NCBI RefSeq assembly: GCF_937127095.1
Contig: NZ_CAKZLP010000055.1
Coordinates: 1-64,000 of the forward strand
Reading direction: 5' to 3'
DNA from: an uncultured Amphritea sp.
GTDB taxonomy: Bacteria > Pseudomonadota > Gammaproteobacteria > Pseudomonadales > Balneatricaceae
DNA length: 64,000 bases
Each line of letters opens with the position of its first letter. The stretch's first letter is position 1. The position numbers and the translations under genes are program-made. Below are positions 33,737 through 42,372 of this stretch, in pieces. Below the pieces are notes generated by a model. That model did not search any database and was not told the DNA's origin. It saw only the letters and a list, made by a program, of their open reading frames with translations.

Positions 33737-34974
33737 GTACCGGGAATCATAGTTGTGACGCACCTGCGCAGTCGTTGATGCCGGTTGCTGAAGCACTGGA
33801 AAAGCTGCTGGCAGAAGCTAGGGTGAATGTTGCTACCGAGTTAGTGGGCATTGCTGATGCACTGGGGCGGGTGCTGGCAGAAGATCAGCTGTCAACGGTT
33901 GATGTGCCTCCCCGGGATAATAGTGCAATGGATGGTTATGCGCTGAAGCTCTCTGATCTTGCAGCAGGCAAGCGTCTGATCGTGTCGCAGCGGATACCGG
34001 CGGGCACCGCACCCAAACCACTGCAATCTGGCACTGCTGCCCGAATTTTTACCGGTTCTGAAATTCCCCTGGGCGCTGATGCTGTGGTGATGCAGGAAAA
34101 TACCACGGCTGGTGAAAGCGATAATCAGCGTTGGGTTGATATCAATGAAGTGCCTGTTGCGGGTAATAATATTCGTCCGCAAGGACAGGATATCCGGGCT
34201 GGCCAGGCGGTCATGTCTGCGGGTGCCCGGCTGCAGGCCTCCCATATCGGCGTGCTTGCTTCGGTGGGTATTGCTGCCGTGAGTGTCTATCGTCGTTTGA
34301 AGGTTGCAGTGATGGCAACCGGTGATGAGCTGGTTATGCCGGGCAATCCGCTGCAGCCCGGGCAGATCTATAATTCTAATCTGTTTACTCTGCGCGGGCT
34401 GTTGCAGGGGCTGGGGTGCGAAGTCGTTGATTGCGGTATTGTTGAGGATACACTCGAGGGAACCAAAGTCGCTTTGAGACAAGCATCAGAGCGAGCTGAT
34501 TGTATTATTAGCAGCGGTGGTGTCTCGGTGGGTGAAGAGGACCACGTGAAGGCGGCAGTGGAGTCGCAAGGCGAACTGCGGATGTGGAAGCTGGCGATTA
34601 AGCCGGGTAAACCGATGGCTTTTGGTTATGTTAATGGTAAGCCATTGCTTGGCTTGCCGGGTAATCCTGCTGCTGTATTGGTGACTTTCAGTATTCTGGC
34701 GCGTCCCTTTCTGCTCAAGTCGATGGGGGTTCAGCGCGTTGTGCCAAACAGTTTCCCGGTTGAAGCAGGCTTTAGCCGGCCAAGGGCGATTAGTCGTCAG
34801 GAATACCTTCGGGTTCAGCTGCTCGATGGTCGGGCGGTGATTGGCTCAAGTCAAAGCTCGGGTGTGTTAAGCTCTTCGGTGACGGCGGCGGGATATCTTG
34901 TGGTGCCACCGGATACGGTGGTTGCTGAGGGTGATTTCCTGATATTTATTCCGTTTAGTGAAGTGTTGAATTGA
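33733..34974 (+). CDS. moeA: Molybdopterin molybdenumtransferase MoeA
   Basis: This 413-residue enzyme inserts molybdate into adenylylated molybdopterin. Present are DVPPRDNSAMDGYAL (about 60-74), RIFTGSEIPLGADAVVMQEN (about 102-121), RPQGQDIRAGQ, ATGDELVMPG, ISSGGVSVGEEDHVK and KPGKPMAFG, then the C-terminal GLPGNPAAVLVTF. The ATG at 33733 overlaps the moaB stop; a TTG at 33718 is less likely. It overlaps the next frame near moaD, so moaB-moeA-moaD-mobA form a compact operon. Confidence 0.96.
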   Translation: MSTGNHSCDAPAQSLMPVAEALEKLLAEARVNVATELVGIADALGRVLAEDQLSTVDVPPRDNSAMDGYALKLSDLAAGKRLIVSQRIPAGTAPKPLQSGTAARIFTGSEIPLGADAVVMQENTTAGESDNQRWVDINEVPVAGNNIRPQGQDIRAGQAVMSAGARLQASHIGVLASVGIAAVSVYRRLKVAVMATGDELVMPGNPLQPGQIYNSNLFTLRGLLQGLGCEVVDCGIVEDTLEGTKVALRQASERADCIISSGGVSVGEEDHVKAAVESQGELRMWKLAIKPGKPMAFGYVNGKPLLGLPGNPAAVLVTFSILARPFLLKSMGVQRVVPNSFPVEAGFSRPRAISRQEYLRVQLLDGRAVIGSSQSSGVLSSSVTAAGYLVVPPDTVVAEGDFLIFIPFSEVLN

Positions 34975-35009
34975 GCGTCCGGAATACGGGTGCTGAAAAG
35001 ATAGGTTGT

Positions 35010-35258
35010 ATGATGGTAAATGTGTTTTTTTTTGCGTCCCTGCGTGAAGCGCTCGGGGTGTCTCAGATGAATCATTCGCTGGACCGGTCGGTCACGGCGG
35101 GCGAGCTCCTTGAGCAGCTGAAGGAGCAGGGGGCTGAGTGGGATAAAGCGCTAAAGGGGCAGCTGCTCTGCTCGATTAATCAGGATATTGTGTCGTTAGA
35201 TACTGTTGTTTCTGATGGCGATGAAGTCGCATTTTTTCCACCCGTAACCGGCGGCTGA
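35010..35258 (+). CDS. moaD: Molybdopterin synthase sulfur carrier subunit MoaD
   Basis: An 82-residue ubiquitin-like protein that carries the thiocarboxylate sulfur for molybdopterin synthase. It begins MVNVFFFASLREALG and ends in the required Gly-Gly (EVAFFPPVTGG). Two adjacent ATGs (35010 and 35013) are possible starts; a longer TTG-started frame from 34971 is less likely. No moaE or moaC lies in the window, so its partner is encoded elsewhere. The spacing to moeA and mobA indicates one transcript. Confidence 0.93.
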   Translation: MMVNVFFFASLREALGVSQMNHSLDRSVTAGELLEQLKEQGAEWDKALKGQLLCSINQDIVSLDTVVSDGDEVAFFPPVTGG

Positions 35259-35263
35259 TTCTG

Positions 35264-35845
35264 TTGGACGTTATTATTCTGGCGGGTGGCGAAGGACGCC
35301 GTATGGGTGGTTGTGATAAAGGGCTGGTGCCGTTTCAATCGCAACCGATGGTTGCCTTTGCGGTTGAGCTGGTCAGGCCTTTTGTTTCAAGAGTGATTAT
35401 CAGCTGTAATCGGCATCTGCCGGAGTATGCGGTGCTGGCGGATGAAGTGGTAGAAGATTCTCTTGAGGGATTTCAGGGGCCTCTGGCGGGAATTCTGGCC
35501 GGGCTGAAAGTGAGTAGTTCAGATCAGGTGCTGGTGCTGCCCTGCGATACGCCGTTGCTGGAGGCGGTGTTGATAGAGCGTTTGTTTGCGGCGGCAACCG
35601 CTTCTCCAGAGTCAATTACTGTGTTGTCCGAAGGCGATAAGTTGCATCCGTTGCATGCGGTGCTGCCTCGTTTGCTTGTGGATGATCTTGAGCAGTGGCT
35701 GGCGGGTGGGCAGCGTGCGGTGCAGGGCTGGATGCGTAATCATTCGATGCAGTTAATTGATATTTCTGATCTCTCTGATCAGCTGTGTAATCTCAATACT
35801 TTTCAGGAACTTAAATCTTTAGAAGCATTAACGTCCGAGCGTTAA
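35264..35845 (+). CDS. mobA: Molybdenum cofactor guanylyltransferase MobA
   Basis: This 193-residue enzyme attaches GMP to molybdenum cofactor to make the guanine dinucleotide form used by DMSO-reductase-family enzymes. The N-terminus VIILAGGEGRRMGGCDKGLVP is the nucleotidyltransferase signature. VLVLPCDTPLLE carries the metal-binding Asp, and HPLHAVLP is conserved. The start is a TTG at 35264, five bases after the moaD stop; no ATG gives the conserved N-terminus. It ends the moa operon. Confidence 0.94.
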   Translation: MDVIILAGGEGRRMGGCDKGLVPFQSQPMVAFAVELVRPFVSRVIISCNRHLPEYAVLADEVVEDSLEGFQGPLAGILAGLKVSSSDQVLVLPCDTPLLEAVLIERLFAAATASPESITVLSEGDKLHPLHAVLPRLLVDDLEQWLAGGQRAVQGWMRNHSMQLIDISDLSDQLCNLNTFQELKSLEALTSER

Positions 35846-35910
35846 GCAGGCGATTGTTTTGCCGGATTCTGTATAATCGCCACAATTTTATATTTTAAGG
35901 GTTGGGTTTG

Positions 35911-36489
35911 ATGGATCAGTTGGTAAGTGTGGCAGGCGCCTTCTTGTTAGTGTTTCTGGCGGAATTTGGCGATAAAAGTCAGTTGGTCTGTATGACCCTG
36001 GCGACCCGTTATCGGGTTTTACCTGTGTTAATGGGGGCCATCGTCGCGTTTGCAGTGTTGAATCTTCTGGCTGTTCTGGTGGGGGCTGTTGCGGCGACCT
36101 GGTTGCCCCGTCCGGTTGTTTTGGCTGTGGTTGCGCTTCTGTTTCTCTGGTTTGGTGTCCAGTCTTTTCGAGTGGAGGAGGAAGAGGATGATGACAATGT
36201 TTCACTCTCTGTTAAGAGTGTTTTTATCTCTGCCCTGCTGATGCTGTTTTTTGCTGAGCTGGGGGACAAAACCCAACTGGCAGTAATGGGGTTGGCGAGC
36301 ACGGAGCCTGCGCTGCCGGTCTGGATCGGTTCAACGCTGGCGCTGGTGTCTACTTCTGCTCTGGGAATTCTGGCGGGTAGAGCGCTGATGCGTTATGTCT
36401 CGATCGCCTGGTTGCACCGGGCATCCGGAGTGTTGTTTGTGGTATTTGCTTTATATGCCGGAACAGAGGCTGTGTTGTTGGTGATTTGA
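35911..36489 (+). CDS. GDT1/TMEM165-family (UPF0016) membrane transporter
   Basis: This 192-residue inner-membrane protein has six predicted helices in two repeats. Each repeat holds the E-x-G-D-K-[ST] signature: EFGDKSQLVCM near residue 16 and ELGDKTQLAVMG near residue 117. Family members move Mn2+ or Ca2+ (for example MneA in Vibrio). A charged loop with EEEEDDDN separates the halves. The ATG at 35911 follows an AAGGG site; a TTG three codons upstream would add MGL. Mn2+ export is the likeliest role but is inferred from the family. Confidence 0.9.
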   Translation: MDQLVSVAGAFLLVFLAEFGDKSQLVCMTLATRYRVLPVLMGAIVAFAVLNLLAVLVGAVAATWLPRPVVLAVVALLFLWFGVQSFRVEEEEDDDNVSLSVKSVFISALLMLFFAELGDKTQLAVMGLASTEPALPVWIGSTLALVSTSALGILAGRALMRYVSIAWLHRASGVLFVVFALYAGTEAVLLVI

Positions 36490-36520
36490 TAAGGCATGTC
36501 TGACGTGCGCAGGGCTTAGA

Positions 36521-36913
36521 ATGTTAATTGGTTTTTTGATTTTGCTGCTGTTTCAGTTTGCCGGAGAGCTGATTGTTGTGTTCTCGGGCTTGCCAGTGCC
36601 CGGACCTGTTGTGGGGATGGTGCTATTGCTGATGGGGTTGATTATTAAAGGCGAAGTGCCTGAATACTTACGGATTCCCAGTGAGGCGTTATTAAAGCAC
36701 CTGGCGTTGCTGTTTGTGCCAGCGGGTGTTGGGCTGATGACCCATTTCGGATTGTTAAAACAGGACTGGCTGGCAATTCTGGTTGCTCTGATTGTCAGTA
36801 CGGCGCTGACAATCGTTGTCACCGCGCTGATTCTCAACCCTTCGGCTAAAAAGTTGCATCGGCTGAGTCGCGTTAAGCATGGCCAGGATACGCTGGGTGA
36901 GGATAGTCACTGA
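36521..36913 (+). CDS. CidA/LrgA-family holin-like protein
   Basis: A 130-residue membrane protein with four helices and the family pattern FQFAGELIVVFSGLPVPGPVVGMVLLL near the N-terminus, then FVPAGVGLMTHFGLL. CidA/LrgA proteins are described as holin-like regulators of murein hydrolases and, more recently, in pyruvate or small-metabolite transport. The stop abuts the start of the LrgB-like gene (TGATGG overlap), so the pair is coupled. The C-terminal tail is basic and cytoplasmic. Confidence 0.92.
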   Translation: MLIGFLILLLFQFAGELIVVFSGLPVPGPVVGMVLLLMGLIIKGEVPEYLRIPSEALLKHLALLFVPAGVGLMTHFGLLKQDWLAILVALIVSTALTIVVTALILNPSAKKLHRLSRVKHGQDTLGEDSH

Positions 36914-37623
36914 TGGAGTTCTGGACCTTTTTTGCCGCGAAGCCGCTGATGTGGCTGATTGTTACTATCGCAACCTTTATTGTGACCTCCTGGCTCAACC
37001 GCCGTCTCGGAGGCACGCCATTGCTGCATCCGGTATTAGTGTCTCTGTTTCTGATTATTGTCTTCCTGTTGCTGACCGGTACTTCCTACGAAACCTATTT
37101 TGAGGGTGCGCAGTTTATTCACTTTTTGCTGGGTCCTGCGACGGTGGCGCTTGCGGTGCCGCTGTTTGATCATTTCGAGCGTGTGAAAAAACTGCTTCTG
37201 CCGCTGCTGCTGGCGTGTATGGCTGGGGCTGTCACCGCGGCCGCGTCAGCATTGCTGGTTGCGCAGGCACTTGATGCATCACTGGGGACTCTGCTGTCTA
37301 TCGCGCCTAAATCAGTCACCTCGGCAATTGCCATCGGTGTGGCAGAAAAGCTGGGTGGTTATCCATCGCTGGCATCGGGTTTGGTGCTGATTACCGGTGC
37401 GCTGGGGTGTATACTTGCGCCGCCGATCTATCACATACTCAATGTTACCGATGAGGCTGTCAAAGGGTTCACGCTGGGAGTCTCGGCGCACGGTATGGGC
37501 ACCGCCTTCGCCTTCGAATACGGTCTGATGGCGGGCGCCTTTGGTGGGCTGGCAATGGGGATGACCGGCGCATTTACTGCCTTCATGTTGCCACTGCTGG
37601 TGCCGTTGCTGGGGATAGGTTAA
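36913..37623 (+). CDS. CidB/LrgB-family membrane protein
   Basis: A 236-residue polytopic protein, partner of the preceding CidA/LrgA protein. The family signatures LGPATVALAVPLFDH (about 73-87), LSIAPKSVTSAIAIGVAEKLGG (about 128-149) and GTAFAFEYGLMAGAFGGLAMG (about 195-215) are clear. The start overlaps the previous stop by one base. It acts in the inner membrane; the transported substrate is debated. A REP-like palindrome begins directly after the stop. Confidence 0.94.
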   Translation: MEFWTFFAAKPLMWLIVTIATFIVTSWLNRRLGGTPLLHPVLVSLFLIIVFLLLTGTSYETYFEGAQFIHFLLGPATVALAVPLFDHFERVKKLLLPLLLACMAGAVTAAASALLVAQALDASLGTLLSIAPKSVTSAIAIGVAEKLGGYPSLASGLVLITGALGCILAPPIYHILNVTDEAVKGFTLGVSAHGMGTAFAFEYGLMAGAFGGLAMGMTGAFTAFMLPLLVPLLGIG

Positions 37624-37671
37624 GTGGCGCGAGCGCCGCTAGCATGCCCTCTGGGTACCTCGTCGCGATTA
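37624..37671. repeat. REP-like palindromic unit after the lrgB-like gene
   Basis: The unit GTGGCGCGAGCGCCGCTAGC...CCCTCTGGGTACCTCGTCGCGATT starts two bases past the stop codon. Its inner GCTAGCATGCCCTCTGGGTACC segment is the same as in the cysQ-galE cluster. Confidence 0.75.
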
Positions 37672-37817
37672 ACCCTTTGGTGAGCGTTGCGTTCGGACAG
37701 CGGGCTTCAGCTCTTATCCCTTTGTTGCGTTGCAAAATCCGGGGGTGGGGAGTAAAGTGCCCATCCTTCGTTTTCTTCTTATCTATCTGAATTGGCTTGA
37801 ATGGTACGGTTTTCGGC

Positions 37818-38927
37818 ATGACTCCTATTGATCGTTATAAAAAAGACCTTGAACGCGACGACTTCTCCTATGATGCGGCGCAGGAACTGGCAGTTAAAAA
37901 TCTGCAGCGCCTTTATGATGATCTGCTGGCGAAGCAAAATCAGCCAAAGCCTAAGGGCTTGGTGAGTCGCTTTTCGGCTAAATTAAAGAAGCCACAGGTA
38001 GAGCCAGTTAAAGGGCTTTACTTCTGGGGTGGGGTGGGTCGTGGCAAGACCTATCTGATGGATACCTTTTACGAAAGTCTGCCGTTTGAGAATAAAGAGC
38101 GCACCCATTTTCACCGCTTTATGCAGCGCGTACACAAAGAGCTGAAGCTTTTAGACGGTACACCTAACCCTCTGGTGGCTATCGGTAAGAAGTATGCCTC
38201 TGAGTTTCAGATTATCTGTTTTGATGAGTTTTTTGTCACCGATATCACCGATGCGATGATTCTGGGCGGCTTGCTTGAAGAGTTATTCAAGAACGGTGTA
38301 TCGCTGGTGGCCACCTCCAATATTGTGCCAAATGGCTTGTATGAGAATGGATTGCAGCGCGCACGTTTTCTGCCCGCAATCGATATGCTGAATAAGTATA
38401 CCGACGTTGTGAATGTGGATAGCGGTGTTGACTACCGTCTACGAACCCTTGAGCAGGCTGAGTTGTATCATTATCCGCTTGATGAAACTGCAGACCTGAG
38501 TCTGAACTCAAGCTTTGAAAGCCTTGCTCCGGATCTTCAGGAAGTTGTTGAAGACTGTGCTCTGGAGATTAACGGGCGGGATATCAAGGCACGTCGTTGC
38601 TGTGAAGATGTTGTCTGGTTTGATTTTAAAGAGTTATGTGAAGGGCCGCGCAGTCAGAATGACTATATTGAGTTGGGTAAGATCTTTCACGCAGTGCTGA
38701 TCAGCAACGTACCGCAGCTGGGTCGTAGTAATGATGACGCGGCGCGCCGTTTTGTTAATCTGGTGGATGAGTTTTATGACAGTGGTGTAAAACTGATTCT
38801 CTCTGCGGAAAAATCGATCCACGAAATCTACAGCGAAGGGCGTCTGGAATTTGAAATCCAGCGTACTCAGAGTCGTTTGCTAGAGATGCAATCGCATGAG
38901 TATCTGGCTAAAGAGCATCGGGCTTAA
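37818..38927 (+). CDS. zapE: Cell division ATPase ZapE (AFG1 family)
   Basis: This 369-residue AAA-type ATPase associates with the Z-ring in E. coli under stress. It starts TPIDRYKKDLERDDFSYDAAQELAV. Walker A is GGVGRGKTYLMDTFYE (about 72-87) and Walker B is IICFDEFFVTDITDA (about 132-146). An arginine-finger region and TSNIVPNGLYENGLQRARFLP (about 165-185) are typical. The ATG at 37818 is chosen for the conserved N-terminus; no strong ribosome site is visible, which may mean low expression. It lies upstream of rplM, a common placement. Confidence 0.95.
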   Translation: MTPIDRYKKDLERDDFSYDAAQELAVKNLQRLYDDLLAKQNQPKPKGLVSRFSAKLKKPQVEPVKGLYFWGGVGRGKTYLMDTFYESLPFENKERTHFHRFMQRVHKELKLLDGTPNPLVAIGKKYASEFQIICFDEFFVTDITDAMILGGLLEELFKNGVSLVATSNIVPNGLYENGLQRARFLPAIDMLNKYTDVVNVDSGVDYRLRTLEQAELYHYPLDETADLSLNSSFESLAPDLQEVVEDCALEINGRDIKARRCCEDVVWFDFKELCEGPRSQNDYIELGKIFHAVLISNVPQLGRSNDDAARRFVNLVDEFYDSGVKLILSAEKSIHEIYSEGRLEFEIQRTQSRLLEMQSHEYLAKEHRA

Positions 38928-38929
38928 GA

Positions 38930-39236
38930 GCAGTTGTTAGACGCGGCTTCGCCGCTTGCGAGTGGTTAGGCGTCGCTGCGCGACTTGCTAGAAAAGAAAG
39001 TTACCTGTAAAGGCTTGTTGTGTGTGTCGTTGAAGGTCGCAGTTGTGTTTGGGTTTTTCAGTTAAGTGCGACGGGAAGACCTGTAGTGTGCTGATGTTGC
39101 TCCCAAGTGAAATTACAGGTTTTGTTTTTTCTTTTTCTAGCAAGCAGAGCGGAGCTTTGCGTCTAGCAAGCGACGAAGTCGCGTTCTAACATCTAGCAAC
39201 TGAGTTTCGCGTTCTAACAACTAGCAGCTGTTTTTT
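38930..39236. repeat. Imperfect inverted-repeat element of about 300 bp
   Basis: Left arm: CAGTTGTTAGACGCGGCTTC near 38931, then CGCGACTTGCTAGAAAAGAA at 38976-38996 and TTACCTGTAA at 39000-39009. The right arm, read in reverse complement, gives GTTGTTAGAACGCG, GACTTCGTCGCTTGCTAGA, TTGCTAGAAAAAGAAAAA and ACCTGTAATTTC in the same order. The right arm has extra unit copies. The element resembles a miniature transposable or REP-type structure. No coding potential is seen. Confidence 0.6.
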
Positions 39237-39238
39237 TA

Positions 39239-39267
39239 TTGGCATATTTTTTAACTTACAGTATAAT
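39239..39267 (+). promoter_or_regulatory. rplM-rpsI promoter
   Basis: TTGGCA (39239-39244), 17 bases, TATAAT (39262-39267), close to consensus, followed by a GC-rich discriminator (CCGCGCTCC) typical of growth-rate-controlled ribosomal promoters. The leader before rplM is about 128 bases. Pattern-based, but strong. Confidence 0.75.
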
Positions 39268-39401
39268 CCGCGCTCCTTTGGATAGGTCCGGGGATTTATG
39301 ACGTTGTAAATCAAGGTTTGCAACCAATAATTATAAGGTCGTCGAGCATTGCGAGCCCTTTGGTTTCGCAGTGATCAGACTGATGTATAGGTAAATTTAT
39401 C

Positions 39402-39830
39402 ATGACTACATTTAGCGCAAAGCCTGCAGAGGTTAAACGCGACTGGTATGTTATCGACGCTGAGGGTAAAACTCTGGGTCGTATGGCTACTGAAATCGCC
39501 CGTCGTCTGCGTGGCAAGCATAAAGCAGAATTCACTCCTCACGTTGACACTGGTGATTACATAATCGTTATCAATGCTGAGAAAGTAAACGTAACTGGTA
39601 ACAAGCGTAAGGACAAAATGTACTATCGCCATACCGGTTACCCAGGTGGTCTACGTGAAACTTCTTTCGAGAAGATGGTTGAAACTCATCCAACACGCAC
39701 CATCGAACTGGCCGTTAAAGGTATGCTACCTAAAGGTCCCCTGGGTCGTGCTATGTACACTAAGATGAAAGTGTACGCTGGTGCAGAACATCCGCATGCG
39801 GCTCAACAGCCACAAGAACTGAACGTCTAA
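39402..39830 (+). CDS. rplM: 50S ribosomal protein L13
   Basis: This 142-residue large-subunit protein, one of the early assembly proteins, has the same length as in E. coli. The core reads [41 protein letters not shown] and the signature [22 protein letters not shown]. It ends PQELNV. It is followed 13 bp later by rpsI; the two form a conserved operon. The start at 39402 is supported by a modest upstream A/G-rich site (AGGTAAATTTATC). Confidence 0.98.
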   Translation: MTTFSAKPAEVKRDWYVIDAEGKTLGRMATEIARRLRGKHKAEFTPHVDTGDYIIVINAEKVNVTGNKRKDKMYYRHTGYPGGLRETSFEKMVETHPTRTIELAVKGMLPKGPLGRAMYTKMKVYAGAEHPHAAQQPQELNV

Positions 39831-39843
39831 GGGGCAGGTCAAT

Positions 39844-40236
39844 ATGTCTACAACTCAGTATTACGGCACAGGCCGTCGTAAGTCCTCTACTGCACGCGTA
39901 TTCCTGCGTCCAGGTACAGGTAAAATCACTGTTAACCAGCGTGAACTTGATGTTTACTTCGGTCGCGAAACTGCTCGCATGATCGTTCGTCAGCCTCTGG
40001 ATCTGACTGGCAACACTGAAAAATTTGATGTTTACATTACCGTTAAAGGCGGTGGTGGTTTTGGTCAGGCTGGTGCGATCCGTCACGGTATCACTCGCGC
40101 GCTGATGGAATATGATGAGACTCTGCGTCCTGAGCTGCGTGCTGCTGGTTTCGTTACCCGTGATGCGCGTGAAGTTGAACGTAAGAAAGTGGGTCTGCGT
40201 AAAGCACGTAAGAAGCCACAGTTCTCCAAGCGTTAA
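39844..40236 (+). CDS. rpsI: 30S ribosomal protein S9
   Basis: This 130-residue small-subunit protein's C-terminal tail reaches the P-site tRNA. It begins [21 protein letters not shown], contains [19 protein letters not shown] and ends in the invariant basic tail [17 protein letters not shown]. Length is identical to E. coli S9. A clean ribosome site (GGGGCAGG) precedes it. A strong intrinsic terminator follows at 40268. Confidence 0.98.
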   Translation: MSTTQYYGTGRRKSSTARVFLRPGTGKITVNQRELDVYFGRETARMIVRQPLDLTGNTEKFDVYITVKGGGGFGQAGAIRHGITRALMEYDETLRPELRAAGFVTRDAREVERKKVGLRKARKKPQFSKR

Positions 40237-40267
40237 TTCGCAGCGATACAGTTTCTGTGTCGTACAG

Positions 40268-40306
40268 AAAAACGCCCCTGCCAGAGATGGTACGGGCGTT
40301 TTTTTT
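40268..40306 (+). terminator. Intrinsic terminator of rplM-rpsI
   Basis: AAAACGCCC pairs with GGGCGTTTT around a 16-base loop, followed by a run of T. It lies 31 bp after the rpsI stop. Confidence 0.9.
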
Positions 40307-40388
40307 GGTTTCAATTGTGGCGTTGCGGGATGAGGTCAAGAGTAGGTCGACTATAGGCGTAAAAAGGAGGTTTTACCCCTAATTAGCC

Positions 40389-40417
40389 TTGTAAGAAGGG
40401 GTGAATTTCATTACTAT
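40389..40417 (+). promoter_or_regulatory. Candidate promoter of petABC
   Basis: TTGTAA, 17 bases, TACTAT, giving a leader of about 105 bases before petA. A small GTAAAA-aggagg-TTTTAC palindrome lies just upstream, near 40359-40376. Pattern-based only. Confidence 0.45.
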
Positions 40418-40528
40418 TTGTGCCATTTTAAAAATCCGTTAATTCGGGATTCATTACTGAGCAACCGGGCAATTGCTGCACTGCAATAGGGTGGCAATGA
40501 GAGGGTTGAGTGAGGGGAGATAATCTTA

Positions 40529-41125
40529 ATGAGTAATGACGGCGTGAATAAGGGGCGGCGACGTCTCCTGATCGGTGCCACTTCTGCTGTTGGGGCAGTG
40601 GGTGCCGTAGGAGCTGCAGTTCCGTTCGTGGCTTCATGGAATCCGAGTGCAAAGGCTAAGACAGCTGGTGCCCCGGTTAAAGCTGATATCAGCAAGCTGG
40701 AAGTGGGTCAGCAGATGATCGTCAAATGGCGCGGCAAGCCTGTTTGGATTGTTCGTCGTGGGCCTGAAGCGCTGGCTAATCTGGCTAAGCTTGACGGAAG
40801 TCTGGCTGACCCTAAGTCAGAAGCTCCACAGCAGCCTGCTTATGTGCCAGGTACTCCAGCCCGTGCGATTCGTGAAGATATCGCGGTGATGGTTGGTATC
40901 TGTACCCACCTGGGTTGTTCTCCGACTTACCGTCCTGAGCTGGCACCAGAAGATCTGGGTCCTGAGTGGGTTGGTGGTTTCTACTGCCCATGTCATGGTT
41001 CTCGTTTTGACCTGTCAGGTCGTGTAATGAAAGGTGTTCCGGCACCGACTAACCTGGTGATTCCACCTCATTTTTATGAGAGTGATAATGTGATCATCGT
41101 TGGTGTGGATCAGGAGACTGCATAA
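40529..41125 (+). CDS. petA: Ubiquinol-cytochrome c reductase Rieske iron-sulfur subunit
   Basis: This 198-residue 2Fe-2S subunit of the cytochrome bc1 complex is anchored in the inner membrane. A twin-arginine type leader ([16 protein letters not shown]) and one membrane helix occupy residues about 8-37. The cluster ligands lie in [10 protein letters not shown] (about 126-135) and [11 protein letters not shown] (about 151-161). It takes electrons from ubiquinol to cytochrome c1. The stop overlaps the petB start (TAATGG), and petABC form one operon, as usual. Confidence 0.97.
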   Translation: MSNDGVNKGRRRLLIGATSAVGAVGAVGAAVPFVASWNPSAKAKTAGAPVKADISKLEVGQQMIVKWRGKPVWIVRRGPEALANLAKLDGSLADPKSEAPQQPAYVPGTPARAIREDIAVMVGICTHLGCSPTYRPELAPEDLGPEWVGGFYCPCHGSRFDLSGRVMKGVPAPTNLVIPPHFYESDNVIIVGVDQETA

Positions 41126-42372
41126 TGGCTGGCAATCGTAATAAAGGAAATCCAGGCATCATGGGCTGGATCGACGATCGTTTCCCATTGACGGCAATGT
41201 GGGATGATCATTTAGCAAAATACTATGCTCCGAAGAACTTTAACTTTTGGTATTTCTTCGGTTCTCTGGCTTTGCTGGTTCTGGTTAACCAGCTGTTAAC
41301 CGGAATCTGGCTGACAATGAGCTATAACCCTACAGCAGAGGGGGCATTTGCTTCTGTTGAATACATCATGCGTGATGTGGATTACGGTTGGCTGCTGCGT
41401 TACATGCATTCTACTGGTGCTTCTGCGTTTTTCGCGGTTGTGTATCTGCACATGTTCCGTGGTCTGCTGTACGGTTCTTACCGTAAGCCCCGTGAATTGG
41501 TGTGGATCTTTGGTATGACGATCTACCTGGCGCTGATGGCTGAAGCGTTCATGGGCTACCTGCTACCATGGGGTCAGATGTCTTACTGGGGTGCTCAGGT
41601 AATCGTATCTCTGTTCTCTGCTGTTCCGGTGATTGGTCCTGATCTGGCTGAGTGGATTCGTGGTGACTACCTGATCTCTGGTATTACCCTGAACCGTTTC
41701 TTCTCTCTGCATGTTGTTGCACTGCCGATCGTTCTGCTGGCGCTGGTTGTTATGCACATTATCGCGCTGCATGAAGTGGGTTCTAACAACCCTGACGGTA
41801 TCGAGATCAAAGATAAGAAGGATGAGAACGGCGTGCCGCTGGATGGTATCCCATTCCACCCTTACTACACCGTTAAAGATATTGTCGGTGTTGTGGTCTT
41901 CCTGTTTGTATTCTGCCTGATCATCTTCTTCTTCCCGGAGATGGGTGGTTACTTTATCGAGCAGCCTAACTTCGAACCGGCTAACCCGCTGAAGACTCCG
42001 CCGCATATCGCGCCGGTATGGTACTTCACGCCGTTCTACGCCATGTTGCGTGCGATTCCGCCAATTGCGGCATCTCAGTTCCCGGGTGTTGTGGTAATGG
42101 GTGGTGCAATTGCTATTCTGTTTGTTCTGCCTTGGCTGGACCGTAGCCCGGTTAAATCCATGCGCTACAAAGGCTGGATGAGTAAGGTTATGCTGGTTAT
42201 CTTTGCGATCAGCTTCGTTATTCTGGGTTATCTGGGGGTTGTTGCATCTTCTCCTGGTCGTACGCTGGTGGCGCAGATCTGTACTGCACTGTATTTTGCA
42301 TACTTCTTCCTGATGCCGTTCTACACCAGAATGGAAAGCACTAAACCGGTACCAGATAGGGTGACAGGCTAA
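41125..42372 (+). CDS. petB: Cytochrome b of the bc1 complex
   Basis: This 415-residue integral membrane protein has about eight helices and carries the two b-type hemes and both quinone sites. Heme ligand histidines lie in LRYMHSTGASAFF with VVYLHMFRG and in RFFSLHVVALPIVLLALVVMHIIALH. The Qo-site motif appears as PPHIAPVWYFTPFYAMLRAI (the PEWY equivalent reads PVWY). The length matches unsplit cytochrome b. It overlaps petA and petC by single bases. Confidence 0.97.
   Translation: MAGNRNKGNPGIMGWIDDRFPLTAMWDDHLAKYYAPKNFNFWYFFGSLALLVLVNQLLTGIWLTMSYNPTAEGAFASVEYIMRDVDYGWLLRYMHSTGASAFFAVVYLHMFRGLLYGSYRKPRELVWIFGMTIYLALMAEAFMGYLLPWGQMSYWGAQVIVSLFSAVPVIGPDLAEWIRGDYLISGITLNRFFSLHVVALPIVLLALVVMHIIALHEVGSNNPDGIEIKDKKDENGVPLDGIPFHPYYTVKDIVGVVVFLFVFCLIIFFFPEMGGYFIEQPNFEPANPLKTPPHIAPVWYFTPFYAMLRAIPPIAASQFPGVVVMGGAIAILFVLPWLDRSPVKSMRYKGWMSKVMLVIFAISFVILGYLGVVASSPGRTLVAQICTALYFAYFFLMPFYTRMESTKPVPDRVTG

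Larger units (their letters stand above)
38928..39401. other. Intergenic region between zapE and rplM with large imperfect inverted repeat
   Basis: This 474-bp gap has no supported gene. The left part (38930-39000) and right part (39130-39236) are imperfect reverse complements built from CTAGCAAGC / GCTTGCTAG and GTTGTTAGA / TCTAACAAC units with short hairpins between. The rplM promoter and leader fill 39239-39401. Confidence 0.7.

Noticed and set aside
39760..40314. 184-codon antisense frame across rplM-rpsI
   Set aside because: Lies opposite two ribosomal protein genes and their terminator; composition follows the sense codons.
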